From positions 7,947,001 to 8,011,000 of the forward strand of contig NC_090132.1 of NCBI RefSeq assembly GCF_040581485.1: a stretch of DNA of 64,000 bases, read 5' to 3'. Origin of the DNA: Linepithema humile. Its lineage: Eukaryota; Arthropoda; Insecta; Hymenoptera; Formicidae. The position numbers were made by a program, and so were the translations under genes. Below the pieces are notes generated by a model. The model saw nothing but the letters and a program-made list of their open reading frames with translations. It ran no database searches and was not told the DNA's origin. Below are positions 37,701 to 50,010 of the stretch, piece after piece (the stretch's first letter is position 1; each line of letters starts with the position of its first letter).

Positions 37701-38739
37701 ACTTTTTCGCGTTCTTGCAATGGATATTCTAGAAGCCAGATAATCTCAGGGCACGGTTTATGTTACGGAATGTTGGAGCGTAATCTTAATCGAACCATTT
37801 GACATTTCGAAGCACATTCCAGCGGTGGTGCGTGGCACTATTAATAATCTACAAATCATCGTAAAGATCATAGATTTTCGCTCTCAACGCGCTCTCAATG
37901 CTTTAGTTAAAGACAGTGCACACTTTTCAAACTTGAAAATACCTCTGCATTTGCATAGCGGTGACAACATTGGTCGTGTTAATGAATTACTGCGTGCGAA
38001 GTAAAAGCATCTGGTAGCACCAAATAAATTATATCCTCAATAGATACCGTGTGAATAATAAAAGACAGATCGGGGACAAAACGCAGACAGATATAAATTT
38101 AAGATCTGATAAACATGTTTTATATTTACTTATATTTAATTTCTCTAGTAAAAGATTCAATGGAATATGAATATTTATTAGTCCTTTTTCTTAACACAAA
38201 ATAAAGAAAATCTTTTCGAACAGCTGTGTGCAAAAAGTGGCATAAATAAAAATAATTTGATTAAATCGAGATACTTTGGCCGAGATTAGCGAGCATAGCC
38301 TGACAAACTTCCACAATATCCACGATTGTTCCCCAAGCCCCGAAGCTGCGTGCTAAAGCAGATATTAAACTTGGTATATGACCGTAATTAGACACAGGCC
38401 TGTGCCATCCATAAAGGCTACTTGCGCGTCCTATCGTGTCGCTCTTCGGTAGGGTCGCAATGGATCACCGGCAGTTGGATATAATTTATTTGCTTCTGAA
38501 TCATTTACGGCAAAACGCTAATTAACACTTGGCAAGATTCTAGATAAGCGATATCTAGTTTACGCATCCTATTCATTAATTTGCATCCCTATTATTGTCC
38601 TGTGACTCGATTAGATAGAAAGTTGAATACAGTATCTCTTGTACTTTTATATAAAATAAATTACATTACTCAATCGTGTGCGATTTACAATTGCATTATT
38701 GTGAAATATTTTTTTATTCAACTTTGAAAATTCCGAACC

Positions 38740-39500
38740 AGCTTTGTCACGACTCGTATATAACTCGCGGCTTCACTTTGGCGGCTTTATGCCTGCCGAA
38801 TAAATTTTGGCACACCGGCATTAGTTCTTTCGGTCGAAATTATTGATAATGCCCGCGCCAGCACTTCGCCGATGGGCTATATTTACGGCGAATGGAGTGG
38901 GCGCAATCAAGTTCACCCGTCTTCCACGACCAAGACGTGGAGAGCGAGCGGGGCTTCTCCTAGGGTCGGTTGGAGAGGATGCAACGGAGAGTTTTCTGGC
39001 TGCTAGGCTTGCTCCCGCGTGATATGCCGCCAGGAGGATGGAATGGTTTCCCCTCTGGTTGCCAAGGTAACCTATGTCCCACCCTTCGGGCTTCGGTAAC
39101 CACCCCATGGCTGCAGCGGATGTACGTGTGCCAAACTGACGCACACGGCCACGGCTAAAAACCGTGTTGATTCGCACCAACACGAACGCGGCCGGCTCTC
39201 CACACGTACGCAAAAAGCGGAATTCGTGAGTGTGGTCGCTGATTCAGGTACACGCGTACACCGACGCGGGCTTGGACCGCACCGGCGAGAACGGCCATGC
39301 TGAATTCAATATCAGCATTCTCTGCATTCTCCAAGAGTTTTCTGCTCGGTTCGGAGCGATACGTATTTGATAGGTCATCCTGCATCGGGAATTGCGCACG
39401 TGCGTGTCATTCGTGCTCGCCCGATCGCTACGGCACGGCAATCGTTATGACAGAAGATAGAAAATACGGCGCCACTCGCTTAAATCTGTCATAGAAGCCT
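38740..39500. promoter_or_regulatory. GC-rich island in intron 2
   Basis: Balanced, CpG-rich island about 2 kb before the homeobox exon, with overlapping open frames on both strands and no recognisable product. Candidate enhancer. Confidence 0.3.
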
Positions 39501-39861
39501 ACTCCTTTGCCGTTCGCTAATCTCGATTCTTTAATATATTATTCTGCGAGGTATATAAGCGAATTAGGTTTACATTGCCCATAACTCGAGTGCATATTGC
39601 AACCTGCTAATCGGCCTCATGAATAACGAGAGATAAGCGCTATCTTCTAAAAAAATATCATTGCATTGTAAATTTATTTATTTATGGAAATAAATGTATA
39701 GAAAATGTCACAAGCATATGACATGTTTCTTTTCGATTAGACTAGATTCTTTAATGCCTAGAGAAATATTGTCATTTCCTTACAATTTTCTAGTTTTCGA
39801 TGTGAAATATCTTTCTGATATATTGGTAAAATTTTGACAACACAGAAAAAGAAATCTATCT

Positions 39862-39899
39862 TGTGTGCGTGCGCGCGCGCGTGTGTGTGTGTGTGTATA
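39862..39899. repeat. Alternating pyrimidine-purine tract, 38 bp
   Basis: (TG)n, (CG)n, (TG)n and TA in strict pyrimidine-purine alternation. The central CG block makes it a good potential Z-DNA former. Confidence 0.9.
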
Positions 39900-40178
39900 A
39901 AATACAAAATAAATCTTTATCTGTGATTTGTTATCATCGATGCATCTCTAATTGACTATTAGAAGTACATTTTTTTTCTAACCAATATAATAATTAATTT
40001 TCTCACTTTTTCGCGTGTCGATACAATGCTCATACTCTCATAAAATAAGTGGAACGTGGAACGAAAAGTCTTGCTATCTTTTATTGGTCAGTAGCACACA
40101 TTTGCTTCATCACGAGGCAATAATATGGCCACTCAGCGTCGGTCCGGGAATGATGGTATTATGGCTGTCCACTCTTTG

Positions 40179-40202
40179 CGCTAAGAAACCGGTTTCTTAG
40201 CG
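40179..40202. promoter_or_regulatory. 24-bp perfect palindrome with Grainyhead-type core
   Basis: CGCTAAGAAACC followed by its exact reverse complement. The centre AACCGGTT matches the consensus of Grainyhead-family factors. It lies in a small GC-richer patch (40070-40260) about 1.15 kb upstream of the homeobox exon. Confidence 0.5.
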
Positions 40203-41352
40203 ATCTTCAGAAGAGACGCGCCTTTCCCGTGGCGACAACTGAAAGTGAAGTTACCTTCGAATTGATTCCGAAAATATCTTGTTTGAAATTCAACAGTGCC
40301 GTTATTATATAGCATAAAGAGATCGTTTAAATGCAATTATCAAACTTAAATTTATTTGAATGGCATTAATAAATTATTATTCGATATGATGTTATTGTAA
40401 ACGCATATCGATCCTCATAAGACAGAAATTGATGATGAAATATTATTTCTGCGGTTTACTTTCAAGTTCCATAATGCTCCAGATATAGATATGATAGATA
40501 TATGATCACTGTAATATTTTTTATGGATATGCGAAATTTCGCATCGATTTTGTTTAATTATACTCGGTTAATGTTATCGTAGAAACTTTTTCCCGCAGAT
40601 ATATAACTTTCTATTGGGTAAATTTTTCTTACCTGTGCACGGCAGGTACTTCAATTTTATTTTGGCATTTAGATTCTTGCCTGAATAGCATAAAATGTAA
40701 GAAATGGCTTGTATTTATATTTCCTGGCGTTAAAGCGTAGAGTAAACAATTAACTTATAGGAAGGGTTTAACTTTTGTGTGAGAAACCTTTCTTAAAAGG
40801 TTTAAGAAAATTTAGGACTAACTTTCTAACTTTAGTCACTCTTTTTATCTTTTTTACTTTTAACCTTTTCAATAAAACTCGGGTTTTAAATATGGTTCTC
40901 TCTTGCTGAGAGGAAGAAAATCAGCAGATAGTCAATGATAGAATATGGAAAGCATATGACATCATTCATGGGAGTACGGAAAAGTATCTTTGATTAACAG
41001 AAAGTAACTGTGCCGCGATTAGCGAGATAGTTTTTCTGACTTTGCGACAAAGAGTTATCAAACACTTATGCGATATTTATGTCTTTCTTTACAGAAATAT
41101 GGAATATATACATATATATATTATTGAATATAAATTGTACTTTTTATATCATATTTTCTATACTTTTTCATTTATGTTAATATTGAAATAAATATCTAAT
41201 AAAATATATTTTAACAAATATTTGACACTGACGAAATTTTATAAAATTTACTAACTCATTGGCATATTTTCGTCTTGAAAAAAAAGAGTTATATTTGAAG
41301 GGCTTAGAGGCTCTCGAGAAATCTCAGAAATTAGATTTGTTAACATTTTCAG

Positions 41353-41753
41353 GTCCGAACGGTTGTCCAAGGCGCAGAGGCCGACAGACGTACACGCGGT
41401 TCCAAACATTGGAATTAGAAAAAGAGTTTCACTTTAACCATTACCTGACGCGACGACGACGAATAGAGATCGCGCACGCGCTCTGTCTGACGGAACGACA
41501 GATCAAGATTTGGTTTCAAAATCGACGAATGAAGCTGAAAAAGGAGTTGAGGGCGGTGAAAGAGATCAACGAGCAAGCCAGACGCGAGCGTGAGGAGCAA
41601 GACATGATGAAGAAACAGCAGGCGGAGAAACAGGCCAAGTTGCAGCAGGAGCAGCAGAACGCCGCTCTCCAGCATCAGCAACAACATCACGTAAGCGGCC
41701 TGGAAAAGACGCAAAGCGATCTTCTGAAGGCAGTCAGTAAGGTACCAACATAG
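41353..41753 (+). CDS. abd-A: abd-A exon 3: homeodomain and C-terminus
   Basis: The acceptor is TTAACATTTTCAG at 41340-41352, and the exon completes Gly262. The homeodomain occupies residues 268-327 (41370-41549): RRRGRQTYTRF N-terminal arm and recognition helix RQIKIWFQNRRMKLKKEL with Gln50 and Asn51. It is followed by RAVKEINEQARREREE, the UbdA-type segment shared by UBX and ABD-A, then a Gln/Lys-rich coiled-coil-prone stretch and the tail SDLLKAVSKVPT. The stop is at 41751-41753. The same frame stays open upstream to 41259 within the intron, but the AG acceptor and frame-matched microexon fix the exon start. Confidence 0.98.
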
Positions 41754-43081
41754 GATACCTTACTGAGCCGACTCTCTTTCTTTTAAGGAAGACACAAGAG
41801 ACTGGAGCGGCCTGGATGAAGACGCCGAAGCGAAGTAGTCGGTAAGGTGTTCGGCCACGTAGAAGATCCTGAGTTCACTTCCTCTCATCTTCGCACGCGA
41901 CGAGACAGGTACGAAAAAAAAAACATGGAAACTGAGGCGAGGGTCTCCGCAATCTTCTTCGAGTCGGTGAGCCGATGGTTGCGCGAGCAGAGGACTTGGC
42001 AGCTGCGATCGTCGGTTTTGCATCGAGAGGGAGAAGATAGCGAGATCTGGGAGGCCTGGAAGATATACAGAGCGGTCTTCTCTGGACGGATAAGAAAGGT
42101 ACGACGAATGCCTTGCTGAATCGGTTCTCTCTTTTGTTTTTTTAAGCAAAAAAAGGTAAAAAGTAATGTAGCTCTTACGATGTAGACAAAAAAATCTCGA
42201 GGCATAGAGAATGAACGCACCCCACCCCAACTACGTACTTACTTGGTTGACCCCCGAAAGGCGACACGCGAACGTTCGCACGGGGGCTCAGCCTGTGACT
42301 GATTCCTAGAACGTATAATGTATATTGTTAATCGGGTGCTACACAATGAGCCATCGCGATTATCAAGCGATGAACGCATGAATTGGCGCGATACTGCCAT
42401 GGAGAGCCAATAATTACGTCGAGGCGGTGAGTAGACTAATTAAACGGATCGAAACTGAAAGATTAATGGTCGTATAACCAACCGAATAATGAACGATGAC
42501 ATTACGATTAATTGATCGAGCCTTGAGGGAAGAGAAGGTAGACGAATCAAATTGTACAAGCGAACCGGCGTTCAGTTGCAAGACGATGAAGAAATCAGGG
42601 GAGCAAATTAAGGATTTAGCTAATCTTCAATTCATCGCTTACATCGTGAACGTGTGAATTTTGAAGATTTAGCTATATTCTCTCTGTTGTAACATGCATC
42701 GTCATTTCGAAGGAAGAAATCCAACGAGACTGTTCAAAAAAACAGAGTCGTTATTTCCGACGCTGAAACGTTCCGCTTCCTTCGTACGACTAGAGAAAAT
42801 TAGAAAAGGCATAAAATTCGCGATGTCCTCGTTGCGGATTTAGGGTATCTTCAATACCCAATTTGAATACCGGATTAATTGTAAATAACCGATATACACG
42901 GCGTTTCCCCCTTTCCGTTTTTCTTCATAAAAGAAATTCAGTATTTGTGGACATTCGCTTTTCAAGTGTGTTAATCAAAAATTTCAATGTTATCAAAGTC
43001 GACTGTGTTGAAATTTCTATCACTATAAAATAGTGATCAAGTGGCTAATGATTGATATATTTTCTTTACAAGAAATTATTC

Positions 43082-43170
43082 GAAATTTTTTGTAAAGCAT
43101 GATATAAATTTCGTAATAGAAATTTTTTGTAAAGCATAATATAAATTTTGTAATAGAAATTTTTTGTAAT
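43082..43170. repeat. 37-bp tandem repeat, about 2.4 copies
   Basis: Copies at 43082-43118 and 43119-43155 differ at two positions; a third starts at 43156 and runs into the hairpin that follows. Each unit starts GAAATTTTTTGTAA. Confidence 0.9.
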
Positions 43171-43314
43171 ATAAGTTTTATATTTAATAAGATTTTTTAA
43201 ATAAAATGTTCAATGATTACAATGATACAAGAAAGTACGTGATCGGAATTTCTTATAGAACATTTAAATCATTGAACATTTAATTTAGAAAATTTTATTA
43301 AATATGAAATTTAT
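43171..43314 (+). ncRNA. Long RNA-type hairpin in abd-A 3' region
   Basis: Arms 43171-43217 and 43268-43314 (47 nt each) enclose a 50-nt loop. There are 42 Watson-Crick pairs. Four of the five differences are G-U or U-G pairs if the + strand is transcribed (they would be A-C on the minus strand), leaving one true mismatch. Both arms carry ATGTTCAATGAT-type ends at the loop side and ATATTTAATAA towards the base. It sits 1.4 kb after the abd-A stop, so it may be a UTR structure or a microRNA/siRNA precursor. A MITE is the main alternative. Confidence 0.45.
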
Positions 43315-44129
43315 TTAAAAAATGAGTGTAATTCCCATAACTGTTTTGTTTAAAATAATCTTTTTTACATGTTTAATTTTGTATGAAAAGGTACTGTTTA
43401 TACTTTTTAGCTACTGTTTATACTATTTACTTTCGACGTATTATTTTAGCCAAATCATAAAAAACGAGATTTTTGTTTAAAATTTGTTAAAAAAACAATA
43501 AATTATTTTGCATTTTACACAGCAAAAATTTATTTTTTTACCAACGTGAATAAAAGTAGTATCCTATCATGAGCAATAAAATATCGTTGCATTCGCGAAT
43601 TTCACACAATTTAAGAAATGTGAATGTCGCAATGATATCCATGCACTAAAGAACGAGGTAACGCACCATGAGCGAACAACGGATCAGGAATGTATTCTAT
43701 TGTGTGTTTTTTCTAGACGTGATACTGATGGTAATTAACTGTACAATACATTCATCAACCGAACCTTGCCAAGATTCCAACGAAGAATAATTATCTCGAT
43801 TATCCTGCCGTGTTAATAAACAAAAGTACACATTTACACATGTACATCTAGGCAATACATACACTTTCTATTTCTATAATGTATTCATCATTATAAAAAA
43901 AATTAATTATTGATGTAAATTTTGTGTGAAATATTCTAAATTTCTAACATAATTCGTAACATACTTTCTAACATATTCATAACATTATGTTTTCTTGACT
44001 GTTTGGTTACAATTCATTCACAGTTTTCAATTATCTTCCTCAACGTTTCATTGAAAATAACGACACACTTGTAAGTATAAAATTTCGTGAAAATAAGCGC
44101 AAAAAAACCAGCGCAAAGAGAGGTAAGCT

Positions 44130-44158
44130 ACACATGGACACATGGACACATGGACACG
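44130..44158. repeat. 9-bp tandem repeat, about three copies
   Basis: ACACATGG-type units in direct tandem (GGACACATGGACACATGG), followed by a GTACGTACATACGTAC self-complementary run. Confidence 0.85.
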
Positions 44159-46216
44159 GCGTACGTACATACGTACGAAACACACAAGCCACATCACCGG
44201 ATGAGTATCTCGCTCTTAGTACATTAAATACGTAATTTGGTGTCAGGGTAGACCTTTCCATAGATATAGAACCCGTTGTTGGTATTACTTACTTAGAGTT
44301 CGTAAAAAAAAGGAAAAGGTAAATGAAAGAAATAACCGAGATATATAAATTATTACCTAATTATTTTTTTCTCCTCCGTGTTAGCGCGATCAATGCATAG
44401 ATCTTGAGCCTTTATCAGAGAAATCTCGATTAAATTTTATCTGAAGCGCATATATCGTTATTCTTAATTTAATAACTATAAAATCGACAGAAGATAAATA
44501 TATTGCTGTTTAATGCGTAATGTATTAATCATCCATCGATTTTATAATTATTATAGAAAAGAATAGAGGAATATATTACATTTATCATTCATTAAAGAGA
44601 TAATATTTTGCAAAATGTAAAGAGATACTGATGTGAAATAAAAATATACGTAACGCGGCAGAATGAGAATTACACCTGTTTCGATTAACGTCAAGATCTA
44701 TTGCATGGATTGTCTAGTAACTATAATGACGTAAAATCATATTGTACACAATACCATATTATATATTAAAAGTAATAAGTATATTATATATTATATATAT
44801 ATGAACAAAAGAAAAATCTGTTGTGTCGTGCACTGAGGCAGAATTTTTGCCGGCGCGGTAAGAAGATTTTAGGATACGTTTTAAACAAGTACGTAAATTG
44901 AGGGGAAAAAGATACCTTGTTAATTTAACTGAGTGAAAGAAGCATAATGAACGGCAGCTCCAAATAGACGTCCGTAATCAAAGCAAGAAGAAAAAAAAGA
45001 AGCACGTTTAAACAAATGAAAGGAAGAAAACGTATTCGTATTAGTACTTTACCGCTAATTACCTAAACTAAAAATAATACTATAAATAATATTCCCATAC
45101 GTAATGTAACGAGTAAGCTGCGCATGTGAGTCCACACACGATATACTCACGTAAATATCTTCTCACATAGCGAAGTACCTACCTACATACCGTAATCGTA
45201 ATAATGTTTTAACAATGTAATGTGCAAAATGAAAAGGAATGAAGTAGAACATAATATATGCGTGTGTAAGGTTAAACAATTTTGCAGAAATTAGGTTTGA
45301 ATAAGGAAACGAGAGCACTCGCAGAAATATGGTCGCATTAACACAAGGTCCAGAAGCGCTTGGAAAAACTGATATATTTGTGGAGTTATCATTTTAAATT
45401 GCATTATCTCCAATTAGAAAGTTATAGCCAAGTTTAAGGCGCTGTAATGACACATAATACCGATCACATATGATTACATTGGCAGTAAATACTCATAATG
45501 ACTGTAGAAATTTATGCAGAGCATCAACACCGCGACGTGATACATTTCGGAGTTATTAAAATTAACATTGACAACTAATATTACTAATTAAATTTCTTTA
45601 ATTCTAAAAGTATATTTCGAAATGTTTCAACTGTTTCATTTATTAAATTTTTATGAATCTACGAGATTTCTATGCAAGATCTCACATTGTATACATATGA
45701 TTATTAAATTTGTTGCTTTCAAAAAAGATGCTCGCAAGTATAGAAAAACACGCGTGCACATTCTTCAGCAAAATTCAAGATCTAAATATTGTCAATTTTC
45801 ATATATATGGCTAAAAATATATCTACTATTGCTCATTATGTGTTGGACCATGTTTTATGCTTGTGCTCGGCCTACGCATATAGATATACAAAAAACATTA
45901 TGGGACAACACAACATAGTCGTATATCGGTTCCACTCCACGTAATCTGTTATCGTGTTAAGAGTACACAACGTAATTATTGTATATTTCGTGGCCGTAGC
46001 CCAAGGATCTTTCGGTTATTTTGTCGGAATGTCGAAGAAAAAGTATGATCGCGCTTGAATCTACTCCGGCTCATTGTATACGGAACAAAAATGAAAGAAT
46101 ATCGTGGAATCGAAAAATGAGAGGAACGCTCGTGACGCGATTAGCCCCGAAAATCGGTGTATCTATTTGTAGAAAAGCTTTATAGAAACATGACACACTC
46201 TATTTACGAACTATTA

Positions 46217-46275
46217 TAATATTATTATTATCATTATCATCATCATCATTATTTTATTATTATTATTTTGTTTTA
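46217..46275. repeat. (ATT)n / (ATC)n microsatellite
   Basis: TTA/TCA trinucleotide run, with a second TTA run at about 46350-46372. Confidence 0.9.
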
Positions 46276-47765
46276 GAAATTTGCTCGCGTCAAATGTGCT
46301 CTGTAGTTTCCGAATCTACAGGAGCTGCAGGGCATGCGACATTATCCTTATTATTATTATATTATTATTAAAATTGTGAGTTATATTATATCATTATTAT
46401 TGCTTAGTTATGTTTTGATGTTACAACTACAGACACCGTTAATTATTAAGTGACGCGGCAGCAGCAAGTACTGCGACGATGGCGGCGCCGATACGTCCGA
46501 CAAATTAGAGATATACGTAATGCGTAATAATAATTAATTATTATTAAACTTAGTCCGAGAAGGTTTGTACAGTACGAGGCGGTGTGAGATTTATGGCGGC
46601 CGTGTTAGTTTCTACTTACGATACATTAAGTCTTAACTAGCGAGGCGGCGTATGGGAAATAAAGCGGATGGCATCGACGTACGCGCCGGTTTTTGCGCGC
46701 ATACGTCAGACGTCGACCAGTGTTGGACTTGAGAAACGGATCGATGATGCGTGACCGCGCTATTTTGTTTAAGGAAAGATTTCAGCAAATTCGTTCGAGC
46801 TGTTAATCAATTATCTATATTTAGATCACATCGTTGATCGAGAAATTTTTAAGGGCGCTTTACAATCGCTCGTTTTATATTTTTACAACGGGTATACGAA
46901 TAACTTAAAAAAAAAAAACAAAACAAACGATCGACTTTTTTGGAAATTGGCGAAACCAATTGGAGAAACACACTGAAAGTATACTATTACAAATTTAATT
47001 CGCGATTTCTTATCCGAATCACGCGAACAGAGTCCGCATCCGATGTATCCCGATCAATGAGACCGGTCCCTTCTCGAATCTTTCGCATGGGTCGGAAGAA
47101 CGTAGAGATATAAGGCGGAAACTTTAGACTAAAAATTATGCGGGCGCCGTCCACATATGAAGCTTTCTCTCGGCTTATCTCTTAAGCTAGCTGCAGCAAC
47201 TCTATATGGTTATAGAATATTATTCCAAATAACTGACGTAATCATATCATATAACGTTCATAACGCTTCCTCATCCTTTCCCTCTTTCCCTTATTCCTTC
47301 GATCTGACCCCTTCTCTTTCCCTCTTCCTCTTCCCTTCCGCTTTTACCTCCGTCATTTACTCGCTCTAATCTTACGATTATCGTAGATGTACTATATCGA
47401 ATTGATAGTACCGATTAGGTATAGTTACTGAAAAGTTAAAAAAAAAAGGAAAACACACAATATGTTAGTAGTACAACATTGCCCGACTTGCCAAACTCGC
47501 GTCTTTCTTGAATTTGCGTGGCCGATTTTTCGACGTTGAAGCAAAAATATTTATTGAACAAATCCTCTCCAAAATCCCTAGCCCCAATCCCCGCGCGAGG
47601 ACTTCTCTTATCCGAATTAAAAAGTATAAAACAAACACTAGAGTGTGTGGCTCAAGCATTGATTTAACAACATAATAACATTTAATGTGCGCGTATGAGT
47701 AGCAGGAGTGATTCAGTTTGAGGATAAAAAGGATTGCATGTGCGTTCGAGAATAATGAATAGAAT

Positions 47766-47886
47766 AGTGAGAGAGAAAGAGAGAGAGCGAGAGGGAGGGA
47801 GAGAAAGTGGGAGAAAGAAACGGACGGAAAGGCAGAGAACGAGAGAAAGAGAGGGAGAGAAAGATAGAGAAAGAGAGAGACTGAGA
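47766..47886. repeat. Purine-rich GAGA tract, about 120 bp
   Basis: Imperfect GAGA/GAAA/GGGA tract on the + strand within the presumed 3' UTR. Confidence 0.9.
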
Positions 47887-50010
47887 GCGTGAGATAATAT
47901 TTAGTGTAAATCGTGCGCGCGTTGTATTATTTGTGAGTTAAAAAAGTGAATCTATTGGCACAATTAAAATTATATCAATTATTTTTTCGCGATAAGGTTT
48001 AAAGAAGAAAACGAAAGATGATATTTATGAAATGAGTTGCCCCGAATCCGTTTGGCGGAACGTAGGATTGAGGTGAGAAAAAAATTGTTTGTTATATTTT
48101 CTTTATCTATAGATGTCATTGTTTATTTATGAACTGTTTATTTTACGTATTTTTTTTTCGTATATTTGTTTTTTGTTAATGTGGAAAGAGAGGTACTGGC
48201 GAATTTTTTTTATAATAGTGTAATGTGAATATCGCTTATTGTCTCAATTGTTTCGACGCGTATTTTTTTATATAGATATATTATATAGATTTTTAATATC
48301 CTGTACTCGAAGACGATGATACTGTTGCGTACCACAATTTCTAAACTTGATAGGCACGAATTTTTATGTTTTTGTTTAAATATATCTTGCGGATATCGAA
48401 AAAAGAAACTAATTCTAGTCTTCTTGCTCGGCAAAAGGACGCTCTGATGATCGGTACGGAACAATCTCGTTGTCTTTTGCACAACTGGTTGTATTATACT
48501 TATTGCATTTGTCTGTTCGATCTGTGCACTAGTGAATCGTGTGTCCGGTTAGCGTGAACACAAATCTGGGCACTTGAAGTTGGAATCGTCTTGTGAGCAT
48601 TCCCAAATTATGCAAAAATTAACTGTTGAACAGATTGGCATTTGGGATCCGAATAACTCCAAACGATGTTGAACATATTTAAAATGTTTCTGTTCGTTTG
48701 CAAGAATATGTTGATTGTCTTTATTGTTGTTTTTGGTAGTTGTTCGCCGTGAGAGATTGCTCACAACTGATTCTGTAAAGTGATAAGCTAATCAGTTTTA
48801 TATACACTTTAAGAGTTACTTTTGTTGGCAGCTGTCTTTTGTTTTACGCGTACTCCGTGTTTCGAATTTTTTTCATAATTTATGACAGCTCATCCCACGC
48901 CTTTTACTCGACACATACAATAGTTTCCTTTGTCCTTGTCCATGCAAAGTGTGACAAATCAGTCTCAGTTGGAGAAATCCGATTTGCTCTTTATTGTCTG
49001 ATTGGCAAAGGATTCTTTTCTTTTTTGTCGAACAATGTTTGTAAAAAATTTACTACGTAACGTCACGATAAGTTTTATTATCTTCGTGTCGCCGAATATA
49101 TTGAAGAAAAATTTTTCTGAAGTTGTTAATGGGTTCAAGAGTTATATTTAACGGATACTTGTTCTGCTCCGATTGTTTAATTGAATGTTATTTATTGAAA
49201 ATTAGAGCGACGTTGTACTTTGTACGTACAACAGACGCGACAAGCCGGGCGCCGTGCACATTTTTATCTATATGCCAGTCGGAGGACAATCGGATTATAA
49301 GAATATCTTCTTTTGAGATTTTGCAATGATTCCTTTGCTCAAACCCGTAGCCTGTTTATAATTACAATTTCTGTTTAATTCTTTTATGATACTTACGCAA
49401 TACGTAGTGAAATTGCGAAAACTGTATGTTAGAAAGTATAATTTTTAATTTTAATTTAACTCTCTTGCTTAAACCCTCGCATACATGCTGAAATGATGGA
49501 AGTGCAGAACTTAGTCTTAATCTTTACTTTTCTGTGTCTATCGGATGAATGGAAAACCATACATTATACTTCAGCAATTCTCGATGTAAATACTAAACAC
49601 CACGTAACGTTAACATCGCCCAGTGAGTGAAGAGCCGCAGGCGAAATGTTTAATTAAGATGAATGAATCCGCGGGTCTTTAAAATGTATCGATGATACCC
49701 AATTAACGTAATACTGTAATGATAAGGGAGCGTAGCTGTCCTTCAATACCTACCTACCACGTTAAGTAATAAGAGTAACGGAATAATGGAGTCTCATGTC
49801 TACTGACTATTAATGATTAGTATTATACTGTATGACGAAAACTGATGGCAAGAGTGACGACGATGATGATAACGATGATGATGGCGAACGAGGTGGTAAT
49901 TCATTGACAATGAATGTAAATGTATCCATTTTCAAAACTTGATGTAGAATTATATTCATAAGCTATATCTATGATATACAAACGAAATAAAAACATATAG
50001 TAAATTACGG

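Larger units (their letters stand above)
20677..41352 (+). other. abd-A: abd-A intron 2 (20.7 kb)
   Basis: A very large intron, as expected for a Hox gene and its embedded cis-regulation. It is AT-rich with GC islands, GA/CT microsatellites and several inverted repeats, described separately. No second protein gene and no strong recursive splice site was found on the + strand. The branches between islands (20.7-23.5, 24.6-27.3, 30.1-31.8, 34.0-35.7 and 39.5-41.3 kb) hold AT-rich DNA with nothing I can name. Confidence 0.9.
16095..41753 (+). other. abd-A: abdominal-A gene, coding span of three exons
   Basis: The join 16095-16845, 20644-20676, 41353-41753 is 1185 nt, or 394 residues plus a TAG stop. 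The product is the posterior Hox transcription factor ABD-A, a nuclear DNA-binding protein that specifies abdominal segments with the cofactors Extradenticle and Homothorax. Landmarks are an N-terminal Ala/Ser/His/Gln-rich region, YPWM (residues 244-247), TDWM (250-253), the homeodomain (268-327), a UbdA-type KEINEQARREREE segment and the tail DLLKAVSKV. Intron 1 is 3798 nt and intron 2 is 20676 nt, both GT-AG and phase 1. The tail and homeodomain separate it from Ubx and Antp. The linker between TDWM and the homeodomain is short; as I recall, the fly protein has a few more residues there. Confidence 0.97.
44169..49406 (+). promoter_or_regulatory. Scattered iab-8/iab-4 microRNA seed complements
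   Basis: ATACGTA, the complement of the iab-8-5p seed as I recall it, occurs at 44169, 44228, 44646, 45097, 46513 and 49400. GTATACG, the complement of the iab-4-5p seed, occurs at 46076 and 46892. In flies these microRNAs come from both strands of one hairpin between abd-A and Abd-B and repress Ubx and abd-A. Their use here depends on the 3' UTR reaching these positions. Confidence 0.35.
41754..50010 (+). other. abd-A: Probable long abd-A 3' UTR / 3' flank
   Basis: No coding frame is supported. The first 500 bp and parts of 46.0-47.1 kb are less AT-rich than ordinary flank. AATAAA signals on + occur at 43497, 43575, 43815, 44637, 46658 and 49986; the last is followed about 25-35 bp later by a T/G-rich TGTCTGTTTC, a fair distal polyadenylation site. 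Long 3' UTRs are usual for Hox genes, but where this one ends cannot be proven here. It contains simple repeats, a hairpin and microRNA seed complements listed separately. Confidence 0.35.

Noticed and set aside
41259..41352. N-terminal extension of the homeodomain exon frame
   Set aside because: It is intron sequence: a TTTTCAG acceptor at 41352 matches the phase of the microexon, and the extension has no Hox similarity.
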